A DNA stretch of 64,000 nt from Geotrypetes seraphini (Eukaryota; Chordata; Amphibia; Gymnophiona; Dermophiidae): NCBI RefSeq assembly GCF_902459505.1, contig NC_047085.1:131339521-131403520 (forward strand). The letters run 5' to 3'. Under the pieces are notes generated by a model. It was given only the letters and a program-made list of their open reading frames with translations. It was not told where the DNA came from and did no database searches. Position numbers and translations under genes: made by a program. Shown piece by piece: positions 45,701 to 57,279 of the stretch (position 1 is the first letter of the stretch; each line of letters opens with the position of its first letter).

Positions 45701-47935
45701 TAGAGAATGACACGGTAACAAAATTCATCACCGTTCCTGTCCCTGCGGATAACCGTGGGAATAATAATAATAATAATAATAACTTTATTCTTGTATACCG
45801 CAATACCATGGAAGTTCAATGCGGTTAACAATAGAAGAGACTGTACATTTACAGCGACGTTACATATTACAGCGTTGTTACATTTACAGCAATGTTACAT
45901 ATATGGCAGTGAAAATTAACAGCGAAGTTACATGCAATTACAGTGAAGTTACATATTACAGCGTTTTTACAATTACAGCGATGTTGAATATATGGCAGTG
46001 AAAAGGCATATGCTATGGAGGCCTGAGGGGCCATTAGATCAAAACCGAGATTAGGTAAGAGTGGCCATATCGAGGTAGGGAGGGAGCAGGGAAGGCAGAG
46101 TTAGCGGAATTTGTTGAAGAGGTAGGTTTTTAGTGACTTCCTGAACAGGTGATAAGGCGGGGAGTTGGAGATGAGGTCAGTTAGGCAATTGTTCCATTTG
46201 CCCGCTTGGAATGCTAGGGTTCTATCAATGAATCTCTTATAGAGGCAGCCTTTTAGGGAGGGAAAGGTGAATAAGTGAGCGTTTCATGTGCGAGAGGGGC
46301 CTGCTATTTCAAGATGCTCAGACAGGTAAATTGGGGAGGAGCCAGTTAGAGTTTTGAAACATAGGCAGGCGAACTTAAAGATGATCCTTGCCTCAACTGG
46401 GAGCCAGTGGAGTTTGGTGTAGTAGGGGCTGACATGGTCATATTTTTTGAGATCGAAAATGAGGCGGACGGCTGCATTTTGGACTAATAGACGTTTGATG
46501 GTATTTTTATATGTTCCGAGGTAAATAATGTTGCAGTAGTCTAATATGCTTAGCACCAGAGATTGAACGAGTAGTCGGAAGGCTTGGTGGTCGAAGTAAC
46601 GTTTGATGGTGCGCAGTTTCTAGAGGGTGCAGAAACATTTTTTCACCTAGGCACTGGTATGGTCATCGAAGGTTAGGGTGCGGTCCAGGATGACTCCAAG
46701 AATTTTTATGGTGGGTAGGATAGGGTAATCTAGTCCATTCAGTTTGAGGGAGGTGTTTGTTAATTTATGGTTGGGACTCACTAGGAAAATTTTGGTTTTT
46801 TCAGGGTTCAGTTTTAATTTGAATTTGGAGGTCCATAGTTCTAACTTGGTGAGGATAGAAGAGATGAGTTGTTCCGTTTCTAGAGTGAGTGAGGTGATGG
46901 GAACAATGATGGTGATGTCGTCTGCATATATGAACGAATTTAGGTTGAGTCAGCTAGGGATCGTGCCAGAGGGGCCAGGTAAATATTGAATAGGGAGGGG
47001 GAAAGAGGAGAGCCTTGTGGGACTCCACAAGGGTTACGCCAATGGTGGGAGAAGGCTCCATTACTGTGGACCTGGTAGGTACGGTTAGTTAGGAAACCTG
47101 TGAACCAGTCTATTACTTGTCCAGAGATGCCGATGGAGTCAAGGCACCGGAGCATAATGTCGTGGTCAACTAGGTCGAAGACGCTGCTCAGATCGAATTG
47201 AAGTATCAGGGCGCTATTGCCCCATGAGAACAGGTGGAGGAGGTAGCTTGTCAGGGCAGTTAAGACTGTTTCTGTGCTATGGTTTAGTCTGAAACCGGAC
47301 TGGGAGTCGTGAAGAATGTTGTACTTGTCAAGGTATTTCGTGAGGTCGTTGTTGACAAGGCCTTCCATGAGTTTTTGGAAGAGTGGTATGTTGGCGATGG
47401 GTCTGTAGTTGGTGGTGGAAGAGATTGGTTCCTTGGAGTGTTTAGGGATAGGGGAGATGAGGATGTGGCCAAGTTCAGTCAGGAAGTGTCCAGTGGATAG
47501 GCATAGAGATACCCAGTTGAAGAGTTCTGCTTTGAATGAGGGGGGGGGGGGCGGATTTCATGATGGTGGGAGGACAGGTGTCTAATAGGCAGTTGGAGTT
47601 GGCGTATTTAGAATAAAGTTTGAGGAATAGATTCCAGTCAGGATTTTCAAAGGAGGTCCAGGACAAGTCGGCTCTTGAACCTTCTGTATCTGTTGTAGGT
47701 AGGTTGAGTGGAGGTTCGGGGCTGGGAGTTATAAGAGACAGTTTTTCTAGTGTTCTATTTCAACCTCAGTCCTTCTACACCAGCATTATTCAAAGCAAAG
47801 CTTGCGGGGCAGTGGTTGTGGCCATTCATACTCTGATTCTTTCCTCTCTCCTTAAAGAATGACATGAAGATGGTTTCCCGCGGTTATCTGCGGGGACGGG
47901 AACGGTGATGAATTTTGTCACCGTGTCATTCTCTA
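45701..47935. mobile_element. hAT element, 2,235 bp, carrying an L2-type LINE
   Basis: The ends TAGAGAATGACACGG / CCGTGTCATTCTCTA are flanked by a perfect 8-bp duplication CTCAGGAT (45693-45700, 47936-47943). The subterminal GATGAATTTTGTCACCG is mirrored. Most of the interior is a minus-strand L2-type LINE. Confidence 0.95.
45757..47750 (-). mobile_element. L2-type LINE (minus), RT region to 3' end
   Basis: On the minus strand, 46940-47368 encodes RT motifs QSGFRLNHSTETVLTALTSY, FDLSSVFDLVDHDIMLRCLD and GVPQGSPLSPSLFNIYLAPL, with YADDITI following at about 46915-46935. At 46284-46556 lies the C-terminus (LDYCNIIYLG, LHWLPVEARIIFKFACLCFK). The 3' tail is (AATAAT)n read in reverse. Several frame breaks (near 46936, 46627 and 46282). 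Confidence 0.92.
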
Positions 47936-47943
47936 CTCAGGAT

Positions 47944-48300
47944 TACTGTAGCTGTGACAACCGAAGCCCCAGCATCGCCCCAATCTAAAACCCTAACCCC
48001 AAGGGGTGGGAGGGAGGGAAAGTTGCCTCAGAGGTTCAGGGAAGGAGACGTTCCTTTGAGGTAAGGGTCTTTATAGCCACCCTTCCCATGATTCCCTGCT
48101 TCCCTTCACTGACAATCATTTTCAACCTTACCGGTGGGAAGCTGAGTTACCCTCAAGCTTGCCCGCTGCTGCCTTAACCCCGCTTAGCCCCACTTCACAG
48201 CCCTGCCAGAACTTCATGGTCGACCAACTCGGGCCATCCAGCCCATGGTTATGGTCACCCATCAAGACCCGCACTTGGGCTCTTAATTTTTTTTAAAGCT
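47944..48300. other. Intron 2 DNA flanking the hAT insertion, unclassified
   Basis: GC-rich relative to its surroundings, continuing the unclassified sequence of 45333-45692. Together with the repeat at 45147 it may be part of a larger old element. No coding or terminal feature supports a name. Confidence 0.3.
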
Positions 48301-48535
48301 AGCAATGATCCCAAGTAAGATCTTTAGAGATGTGTATTTGTCTATATAATTAAGTGCTCTTTCATATTTTTTTCGAACTAAGCAATATTTGTCTGTGGTA
48401 GGAGCACCTTAGTACAAAAAGTTGTGCAGCAAAATTTATCATGTTCATCTATTTTAAAAATGTTTTTTTTTTTTTTTTCTTTTAACACTTTTACTTGTAG
48501 ATATTTTATCTTTTCATTGATTTTTTTCAATACAG

Positions 48536-48732
48536 TGAATTTGGAGGACTGTGTGAAGTCCAACAGCATTGTTGCCATTTCAGTGGATGCAGACTTCAGT
48601 ATTATTCGAGATGTAGTGTACACAAGACATGCTATGACTTTACCTTCAAAAAGAAAAGTTACCATAGTAATTCAGGACATGGAAACGTTGCATAAAAGGA
48701 AGCTGCATGTTGTCTTGGTGCCCCATAAGATG
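48536..48732 (+). CDS. DSC: Desmocollin coding exon 3: prodomain core
   Basis: A 197-bp exon following a long pyrimidine-rich acceptor ending TACAG; the donor is GTAAGC. It completes the split valine and encodes 65 more residues starting NLEDCVKSNSIVAISVDADF, with the prodomain features DxDF, a DVVYT segment like the DGSVYT of mammalian proteins, and a strand pattern ending HVVLVPHKM. It ends in phase 0. The introns on both sides are long (20.1 and 9.1 kb). Confidence 0.95.
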
Positions 48733-49059
48733 GTAAGCAAACTCTTTTTAAAGGACTGTCTACATTCAAAAAGATACAAAAACCCTGAAAACATAAACAG
48801 GAAGTATGATTAAAGGTATAGGGTTAAAAAAAAAACATTCCCACTTCAGTTCTTCAGTAAGCTTAAAGTGCTTCATTTTGCAATAGGATTGGAAATGTTA
48901 TCCATTAATGTTAATACTTATGTACTTATGTGACAGAAATTGAAATCAAGTCTAATCGGGAACTGCCACAGAAGTAGCTCGGTTTGTTTCTTCCTCACAG
49001 CCTAATAAAAATAAATTCAAATAGAGACAGACTGTTTCAAGTGGTGCTAACAGTATAAT

Positions 49060-49905
49060 TAGATTGCAAGTTCTATCAGGAAGAGACTGTCTCTTGCATG
49101 TTTACACAGCGCTGTGTGCAGATTGCTGCCTACGACCTGCCCCTTGTGCAATCACAAGAGATGCTTTTTCAACTCCATGGCATCCCGGTCTGCTGTACGC
49201 TTTCCTACCAATTCTGCTAATTTCCAAAATTTTTCAGAAAGTCATGAGAAATGAAGCCCCAGACAAATCTAGTACCTCATACTGCTGGACCTCATTGATG
49301 CTCCCCCACTCCGATCACCTATTACAACCCAATCTTCACAGCCTCAGCCTTACAGCATGGAAATTGAAAGACAGTCCTTGATGACATCCAACTCTCTTCA
49401 CCAGTAAAGACAGTCCTTCTTGTAGCAAGGAAACAATCGACAAGAAAGTCTTATCAGCTGAAGTGGAAATGATTTTCCATATGGGCATGCTCATAAGCTC
49501 AAGATCCACTTCGGTGCCCAATTAATCACATTTTGATTGACTTACTACACTTATCAGATTCAGGCCTTAATACTAATTCTGTACTTTTTCATCGTTCAGC
49601 CATCTCTGCGTATCATCATTTAGTAGATAGCAAACCAGTTTCACAAGATCCTTTGATTTCTCGATTTCTACGACGTCTCAACAACCTCCGTCCTCCACTA
49701 AGCACTCCACCATCAGCCTGGGACCTCAACCTTGTTTTAGACCAGCTGATGAAAGATCCTTTTGAACCGTTGGGATCTACTAAACTGCAGTTCTTATCAT
49801 GGAGCCTTTTTAGTAGCTCTTACCTCAGCAGGAAGAGTTAATGAATTGCAGGCATTAGTCATCTCGTATGCTCCATGTCTTTAATTTTTCCCCAATAAAG
49901 TACTC
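49060..49905 (+). mobile_element. DIRS-type retroelement fossil (tyrosine-recombinase region)
   Basis: An open stretch at 49533-49841 resembles the DIRS tyrosine recombinase N-terminal region (HRSAISAYHHLVDSK, then PPSAWDLNLVLDQL). Sequence upstream to about 49120 resembles the linker before it. It is a broken fragment of a larger element; age cannot be set from one copy. Confidence 0.7.
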
Positions 49906-49916
49906 CTACGGACTCG

Positions 49917-50101
49917 TCCACCCCTTCCTTCCTGGAGCTATGAATGTTACCTTACAGCAACCTCAGTCTGGGCTAGACCAGGGGCTGGATGAACTGAGCC
50001 AAAAATTACACCTAGGCACATAACAGCATTTGCTAATTAAGATAGCAGGCTGGCATATTCCTTAACATATGGATCCAGAATGGCTGAGTTGCGCCCTTAC
50101 C
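49917..50101 (+). repeat. Dispersed direct repeat, copy 2
   Basis: Nearly identical to 45147-45332. It lies between the DIRS-type fossil and the inverted-repeat unit at 50113. Confidence 0.93.
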
Positions 50102-50112
50102 TGCTTGTCTCC

Positions 50113-50412
50113 GGAGAAAGCAAAGTTGCTTACCTGTAACAAGTGTTCTCCGTAGACAGCAGGGGAATGCAGCCACACTTGCCCACCATACCCTCTTTAC
50201 TGGATACTTTTCTAAGCTAGTGATATAACTGACAGCTAAGAGGCGGGCTCCCAGAGGCAAGGCATCCTGCACATGCTCAGTAGAAAAAAAATTCTGAATC
50301 TGGGGAGAACACCGGCAGGCAGGCTCAGTCACAGGATTTCAACAGCAAGTATGGCTGCATTCCCTTGCTGTCTACAGAGAACACCTGTTACAGGTAAGCA
50401 ACTTTGTTTTCC
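50113..50412. repeat. 300-bp unit with about 65-bp terminal inverted repeats
   Basis: GAGAAAGCAAAGTTGCTTAC and CTGTAACAAGTGTTCTCCGT at the left are mirrored at the right (GAGAACACCTGTTACAGGTA, AGCAACTTTGTTTTC). No coding content. It could be a foldback MITE or the end structure of the neighbouring DIRS-type element. Confidence 0.85.
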
Positions 50413-50449
50413 CTTTATAGTCCTCACCTGAAATAAAGCTGAATCTAAC

Positions 50450-51035
50450 TAGAATGGATATGCAGTTTGTATTGATTGATTGTTTTTTGAATTTATTAAC
50501 TGCCTTTAAGAAGAGATTCACCCAAGGTGGTGTACAGCAAGTACAATTCAATATAAAACTTACCATTTTGTTAACAGCATAACGGTAGTAAAAAGACCAA
50601 ATATAAACAAATACAATGAGTGAGATAAACTCAAAACAAGCAAATTGAAACTTAATGATAGGATACCAAGAAACAGTTTCAAAAATATAACAGTATTGAA
50701 ATTCAAATGAGAGAGATATAATACAACATCAGTGTAATGCTTATGAAACAAGTGCACATCAGAACATTCAAATAATGTAGATATGACGCTAGTGCTTTTC
50801 TACAATACAGCTTATCCTATAACCCGTGGGCCAAGTGCACTTATTAGATGGGGATAAGATGGGTGGTACAGAGTCCATTGGGATAAACAAATGGGAAGCT
50901 AAAATCAGGCAAGTTGATTACAGTCAAAGAAGATATAAAGCTAGTCCTGGTACAGAATGAGTGTATAGTCCATCACCCTATGTATTAAAAGCTTGAATGA
51001 AGAGCCAGACTTTCACCTATTTCCTGAAATAGACG
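50450..51035 (-). mobile_element. LINE 3' region (minus), L2-like
   Basis: TTTATTAACTGCCTTTAAGA ... CCCAAGGTGGTGTACAGCAA is a reversed L2-type 3' end. The inner part matches the repeat at about 61650-62045 (ACAGCATAACGGTAGTAAAA, ATATAAACAAATACAA). Confidence 0.6.
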
Positions 51036-51039
51036 TAGT

Positions 51040-51730
51040 CTGGGAGTTAGATTGATGGCGCTAATTGTATTAAGCAGGATATAAAGGGGGGGGGCGTAAT
51101 CCTATATGTATGTGACACCCCTTATGTGGGACATGAAAAGACTAATATGTATATATGAAGATGTACCTGAATGATAAAAATGCTTCAAAGATTTGTGACA
51201 TCATAATATAAACAGCATGCAGAGTACATATTGATTTCTGTTACCAGTGGTTTAATGTCTGGAACACAAGATGCTGAAGTCATAACATAACTTAGAAATA
51301 ACAAAGCATAACTGGTGGTTGAATTGACCTAAAATATTTTTCACTTAATAAGAACTAACATATTTGTCACTTGTAGAGTTAGGGGAAATCATGTGACTGT
51401 AACCATGTGATTGTAGTCTACAGAAGTATATTGTCTAGCAAATGTTAAAAGTTTTTATAAAATAGATATTTGCAATAGAATAGAGCATGTCAACAAGGTC
51501 AGCATGTCTTCGATGAGCATGTTGTTCACCCCCTTCTATTGCTGACAGGGGTGAAACCAATAGCATGTGATTACTGAATTATTATAGTTGCTAAGGGATA
51601 TTACTAATGAAGTATGATTAATCAGAAATATGACTTGAATAGAACCAATAGAATATTGCTGAAGTATGTAATTTGTAATTGGATTATAATTGGAAGATGT
51701 ACCAACTACATATGTTTAATAATGAATGAA
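51040..51730. other. Intron 3 DNA, nothing recognised
   Basis: AT-rich sequence with no exon, RNA or repeat end that I can name; possibly an old unclassified element. Confidence 0.3.
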
Positions 51731-51734
51731 TTGT

Positions 51735-52996
51735 TCACCATGATATTCTTGTTTACCAACTCTCTGAGATAGGTATCAACTCCACAGTCCTAGGTTGGTT
51801 CTCTAAATTCCTCCGCTCTCGTTCTTACATTGTTAACATGAATGGCACCTCATCCTCCCCCTGGAAACCGAATTGTGGAGTCCCGCAAGGCTCTCCACTA
51901 TCCCCTATCCTTTTCAACATTTATATGTCCTCCCTAAAACTCCTCCACCTATCCCCCCTTGAAACAATTTACACTTATGCAGACGACATCCTCGTCCTCC
52001 TCGAGACCGATTCGAACCTCACTGACCTGTCTAAGAACATATCCTCTTGGGCCCACACTTTGCCCACACTTTGCAAATGAAATTGAATGAGTCCAAAACA
52101 AGACTTCTTTTGCTCGGTCCAAAACTAGATCACCTACCCACCTCCATCCCACTACCCTCTGGCTCCTCTCTGCAGCTTGAGTTCTCGAGCAAGGTCTTGG
52201 GCATCATCATTGATTCCACATTGTCCTTCAATGACCACCTCCAATCCTTGGTAAAAAAATGCTTTTTCAGCCTTCACATGCTGAGGAAAGTTAGATCCTG
52301 CTTCCATCAAAAACATTTTACCCTCCTTGTCCAATCCATCATCCTTTCCAGATTGGACTATTGCAACTCTATCTACTTAAACCTAACTAAGAAAAACCTC
52401 CACAGACTCCACAGCAGACTCAGAATGCCGCAGCCAAGCTCATCTTTGCTAAAAGTAAATTTGACCATGTCTCCCCGCTCCTGGCCAAGCTCCACTGGCT
52501 TCCGATAATCGCCAGGATCCACTATAAATGCGCCTGTTTAACTTTCAAAATCCTATATGGTATCCTCCCTCCCTTTATCCCTCTTTCTTGGAATTCCTCA
52601 AACCCTAATACCACCATATCCTCCCACAAATTAAAACTATTCTTCCCCTCGCTAAAAGGCATTTCCCACACAGGAAAGCTAGGGACCTCCCTCCACTTCA
52701 AAATCACTGAGCTCTGGAACAACCTTACTTCCCCTCTTCGGAACTTGAGCTCTCTCCAAGTTTTCCGCAAACATCTGAAAACCTGGCTTTTCTCAAAAAA
52801 TGTAAGTCTCCCTCCAATTTAGGAATCAAGGAAACTCTTATCTTGGCATCCCAAGTCCTCTAAATTTTCTTCACACTTCTACCTCTAACCCTCTGTTGTA
52901 GTTCCTTCCTATTTCTCCTACTGTAAACCGCGTCGAGCTCTACGAACGTGGAGATGATGCGGTATACAAACCTAAGGATTAGATTAGATTAGATTA
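51735..52996 (+). mobile_element. L2-type LINE, RT C-terminal half and 3' end
   Basis: Coding runs through GVPQGSPLSPILFNIYMSSL and TYADDILVLLE (51838-52080), then the next frame from about 52060 (LNESKTRLLLLGPKLDHLPT, SKVLGIIIDSTLSFNDHLQS, LSRLDYCNSIYLNL). One frame change near 52070 and another near 52415. The 3' end is TGTAAACCGCGTCGAGCTC with a (GATTA)n tail. Confidence 0.93.
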
Positions 52997-53149
52997 TCCC
53001 AATAAAATGTCCAGCCATTTGTATTTGGCTGAGCCTTTCTGGATGCTGTTATACCTGTTGAAGGATGACAAACGCTCCCAAGGCCTTGAATGTTTAAACT
53101 ACACTTTTGTGTCTTACATTTTTTTTCCTTGGCCTCCTCTGAAAATAGA

Positions 53150-53475
53150 GGAGATATCTGAGGGGTTTGTAGCCTGATCATGTAGTTATTTAGACCAAAC
53201 AAGACATAGCCCCTCTGGTAGTAAATTCCAAACCGTGGGGGCTGCTCCTGAAAAGACTCGCTGGTGTGTATAGCATAATGAGGGTACAGATAGTGATGCT
53301 TCTTGAGAAGACTTTAGAGGTCTCAAAGATGTGTAAAGGGTTAGCTGATTCTTTTAATATTTATTTATTTAATTCTGACCCATTTTGTCTGAGGACCTTG
53401 AAAATCAAACAAAAGAGTTTTAAATTTAGCCTTGAAAGCTACTGGTGACTAGATACATATGGTTGAAAGGTAGGA
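53150..53475 (-). mobile_element. L2-type LINE fragment (minus)
   Basis: Reversed C-terminal coding (GTAAATTCCAAACCGTGGGG, TTTAGCCTTGAAAGCTACTG) similar to 12962-13490. Confidence 0.55.
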
Positions 53476-53479
53476 TCTG

Positions 53480-54465
53480 GTACAGTTATTTGCCAGTATT
53501 AATTTTGTAAAACAGATACAGAAGCCCCAAGAAGAATGCATTGGGAATATTGTCAACTGTGAGTGATGTAGTACAATTTTCATTTAAATATTTCTTGAAT
53601 AAAATCAATTTTCTTTTAAATTTCTTCCAGATATACGGTAGTTGTGCTTCTGAAGTGAAAATCAAAAACATCTCAATTTTTTTTATTTTGTTGAGAAAAA
53701 TAGTAAGAATTACAGATAAACCCGTTTTATTATAAACATTTTGTTCGTTTATATTCTCTGGAACTTTGACAAACTGGGATGAAGCAGAGAAATTAACTTT
53801 TTAGTACAATTTTGAAATTTATGTTTAATAAAAATTTGCCCTAAAGTATCTCTAAGAAACATACTGTACAAAATGTTAATACTACGTATAATCGCAATAC
53901 GGTAATTTCAGAAAAGTGATTACACATATTAAGTAGACACAGCTCTCTGCCAGTATGGATAGCAATGTTGCTCACCTTTTTAATAGGAGCTTTCCATAGA
54001 AAAAAGGATTGATCTGACAGAAGTGTCTGCCAACATCTGATAGTTCTGGAATTGAACTGTTTCCCTAGAGCTCAGAATTTTTATTGTAAAGTTCTGAATG
54101 TGCATGACTGTTCCTGCATGCAGTGATCTCCTTAGCTTTTCAGTTTTTTCCAAAGCTCAAGATCATCTTTCCCACCTCCATGAAAGTTGTTTAATAATGT
54201 TAATTTTCACTTCTATTTTTGTGTCTATAGCAACAAGACAATCTCTCCTTCAGTCAACTTGTTAGTCACCTGTTGTTTGGAACTATACATCTCCTTTCAA
54301 ATCCAAGTCACCAAGACGCAATTTTTTTCAACCAAACAAGGGGCCTTGTTTCACTACTTACTTCATTAGGGGAAACACATTTCATAGGAACTTTGAGGCA
54401 CTAGTAAATGTGGGATCCAGACCCCCCCAAGTTAGAATTGCCTTCTTGTCAGTCCATTGGCACTT
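53480..54465. other. Intron 3 DNA, nothing recognised
   Basis: AT-rich. Small open frames look random and lack splice context. Confidence 0.35.
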
Positions 54466-55273
54466 TGAGGCTCATTTTCAAAAAGATAGATGATAGCATA
54501 AACTGGCACGTGGATGTCTTACTAGTCAAAATATCCAAATGGACATTTTTGAAACTGACTTTCTAGACGTCTTTCTAGTTGTTTTGTCTCCAGTGCTTCT
54601 AAATCTTAAGGGGGCGTGTTTAGACGTGTGTTTTGGAAGGGCTTAGGACTTGCACATTCTTCAGAGATAATCAAACTTAACAAAATGACCAGGGAACCAT
54701 TTAGATGTTTGGGACTAGACCTGTTTTAAAAACAAGGGTCAAAAAAGTGTCCAAACAGACCAGATAACCATAAGGCATGACCCCCCCCTTCCCTTTTACT
54801 CCCCTAGTGATCAACACCCTCCCACCACCCAAAGATAATTCTAGCCTGTATTACAGCTTCAGATGGCCACAGACAGCTCAGCACAGCAGAGCAGAGGGGC
54901 ATTCTAAGGGATACTTTATTGAATGTCATATATGTCTCAGGTATACATCAACACATGTCACTATAACCTGCTAATATTGTATTGTGACTGCAGTGTTCCC
55001 GCTAAGCTGCGCTGGGGTGCGTTGGCGCACAAAATATTACCTCGCAGCGCACATGTTTCTCGTCACAGCGCACACAGTGTAGAGCACAGTTCTTCAACCG
55101 CCGGTCCGCAAACAAAATCTTGCCGGTCCGCGAAGGATTCGGTCCCCGCCGCAACGAAAGGCCGGCGTCAGCTGACTTGCAACTTCCTGTTGCAGTCGCT
55201 GTGCCGGGACTCCTGCCTTCGCCGGGACTCCTGCCTTCCACCGCGTTTGCCTCCTGCCTTGTCTCCGCACCTC

Positions 55274-55514
55274 CAGACCAGCAGCGGCAGCTGTGTATGC
55301 TTTTAACTTCGGCACAGAGCTGCCCCTAATCAATAGTTTAGCGCGGTTTCATAAGGCAGCCTCGGGGCCTTTGCTAGGCCGGCCCACATCGCATCATCGA
55401 AGCGGGCCGGCTATCAAAGGCCCCGAGGCTGCCTCATGAAACCGCGCTAAACTATTGATTAGGGGCAGCTCTGTGCCGAAGTTAAAAGCATACAGAGCTG
55501 CCGCTGCTGGTCTG
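55274..55514. repeat. Palindrome with about 110-115-bp arms
   Basis: CAGACCAGCAGCGGCAGCTG ... GGCCGGCCCACAT is mirrored after a short spacer (about CGCATCATCG) to GCTGCCGCTGCTGGTCTG. Only a handful of mismatches are visible. Confidence 0.93.
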
Positions 55515-55744
55515 AACTCTTGGGCCGCTGAAGGAGGGCAAAAAGCAGCTGTCCTGGAGGTTTCCCTTCCTCTCGCCTTTACAGGTTCCTTTTTTCCACC
55601 TTTTTTTTTTTCCTTCAAACGGCAACGGGCCCCAGCATCGACATCAATCAAGTAAGTTCCACTGTCAATCAAGCGGTTCTGCTCGGCCAAAGCTTCCCCT
55701 GTGACATGAGCCACCCTCAGGGGAAAGAAAGTGACCCACAAAGG

Positions 55745-56355
55745 TGAGGGGAAGGGGGGCAGATGATGGAAGTTGGGGGGGGGGGAGAGAGAGAGAGAGA
55801 GAGAAGGGGCAGATGATGGAATAGAGGAGATGAGAGAGAGAGAGAAGGGGACAGATGATGGAAGTGAGAAGAAGGGAGAGAGAGCAGAAGGCAGATGGAT
55901 GTCAGTTGAGAAGGGAGAGCAGATGCTGAATGGAAGTGGGGAAAGAACACATACTGGATGGAAGGAGGAGATAAATAAAGGGGGAAGAAAATAGTAAGAT
56001 AATGGAGGGGTGAGGGAAAGGGGTGACAAGCTGTGTGTAGACACAGTGAAAAGAGGGAAACGGGACTAAATAGTAAGAAAGAATTTAATTTAGATGGAGG
56101 CAGAAAATAGAGAAGGAAGACCAGAGAAGAAAAGGGAAGAGAGAGCAGAGAATGATCAGATCTGAGTGGAGGAAATGAGAAGAGAGATATGCTAAAAACC
56201 ACAGGGGGGAGGGAAGGATAGAGATGCCAGACCATGAGGGGAACAGAAGGAAGATGATGGATGCTAGACCAAATTGGGGGGTGGGGGGGGGGGCAGGAGG
56301 AGAGATGGCAGGGAAAGACAGACAGTGAATGGAAGGGGCAGATGCTGGACTGAAG
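55745..56355. repeat. Purine-rich minisatellite
   Basis: Repeats of GGGGCAGATGATGGAA-type units with (GA)n runs (for example 55785-55803), decaying rightwards into related GGAAGGGGCAGATGCTGGA units. Confidence 0.85.
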
Positions 56356-56361
56356 AGACAG

Positions 56362-56695
56362 AGAAGGTTATCATGCTGCTGTACCGGGCCATGGTACGCC
56401 CTCACCTGGAGTACTGCGTCCAGCACTGGTACTTTAAGAAGGACACGGTACTACTCGAAAGGATCCAGAGAAGAGCAACTAAAATGGTTAAGGGGCTGGA
56501 GGAGTTGCCGTACAGCGAAAGATTAGAGAAACTGGGCCTCTTCTCCCTTGAGCAGAGGAGATTGAGAGGGGACATGATAGAAACATTCAAGGTACTGAAG
56601 GGAATAGACTTAGTAGCTAAGGCAGGGAGAACGAGAGGGCACTCTCTAAAGTTGAAAGGGGATAGATTCCATACAAACATAAGGAAGTTCTGTGG
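56362..56695 (+). mobile_element. CR1 LINE internal fragment
   Basis: Encodes LLYRAMVRPHLEYCVQHW, LERIQRRATKMVKGLEELPY and LGLFSLEQRRLRGDMIETF. Both ends are truncated, and a short in-frame loss lies in the RT tail compared with 38250-39141. It sits inside the hAT at 54991. Confidence 0.92.
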
Positions 56696-57279
56696 TAGAA
56701 AGCAACATATTTATTTGGCTCATAACTTGCTGGCGCCCGATATTTTTAGCTCACAGTGAAAAAAGTTTGCTCACAACACCCGCCCGCTTAGAGGGAACAC
56801 TGATTGTGAGCCCTCCAAACTTCACCTATAATCTACTATACCTATATAAAGATAACACCTGCAGACATAGCTATTGTGGTGTACAGTAAGCTTTGGGTTT
56901 TGGATTGCTCACCGTACAATATAAGTAGGTTATAGTGATGTGTACCTGGGACTTTTTAATGTGACATTTCATTACAGTATCCTCTAGAGTGCCCCTATGC
57001 TCTGCTCTGCTGTGTTAAGCTGTCTGTGGCCAGTTTGCGAAGAGTGCTGGCAGCTTGGACATCCCAAAGCTTGTTTTTGTGCATTTTTCATTTGGACGTC
57101 TTTGTATTCAAAAATAGCCTAAAAAGATACACACTAAGGGACAAAATGTCTAGATGGGTCATTTTAAAAAAATGTTTTGCTATTTTGAAAATGGACATTT
57201 TCACTACTGGATTTCAGGATGGCTTTCCCAAAACATCCAAATTCAGACTTAAGACGTCCTATCGAAAATGCCTCTCTCT

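Larger units (their letters stand above)
54991..56802. mobile_element. Composite hAT-like element, 1.8 kb
   Basis: The ends CAGTGTTCCCGCTAAGC / GCTTAGAGGGAACACTG. The right flank ATTGTGAG matches ATTGTGAC two bases outside the left end, an imperfect duplication. It contains a fragment of the GGACCGGC hAT family (about 55088-55140), a palindrome, a GA-rich minisatellite and a CR1 fragment. Confidence 0.85.
54468..57276. mobile_element. Large inverted-repeat DNA element with a hAT inserted near its centre
   Basis: Arms about 54468-54975 and 56890-57276 are inverted copies: GAGGCTCATTTTC / GAAAATGCCTC at the ends, and GATGGCCACAGACAGCTCAG with CAGCAGAGCAGAG mirrored at about 56990-57035. The superfamily is unknown and no target duplication is clear. 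The hAT at 54991-56802 interrupts it. Confidence 0.8.

Noticed and set aside
48424-48535. Upstream extension of exon 3 as coding
   Set aside because: The open frame continues into the T-rich acceptor tract; the TACAG acceptor at 48535 gives the right phase and family match.
55394-56235. Ser/Pro/Leu-rich 216- and 172-residue minus-strand frames
   Set aside because: Reverse reading of a purine-rich minisatellite.
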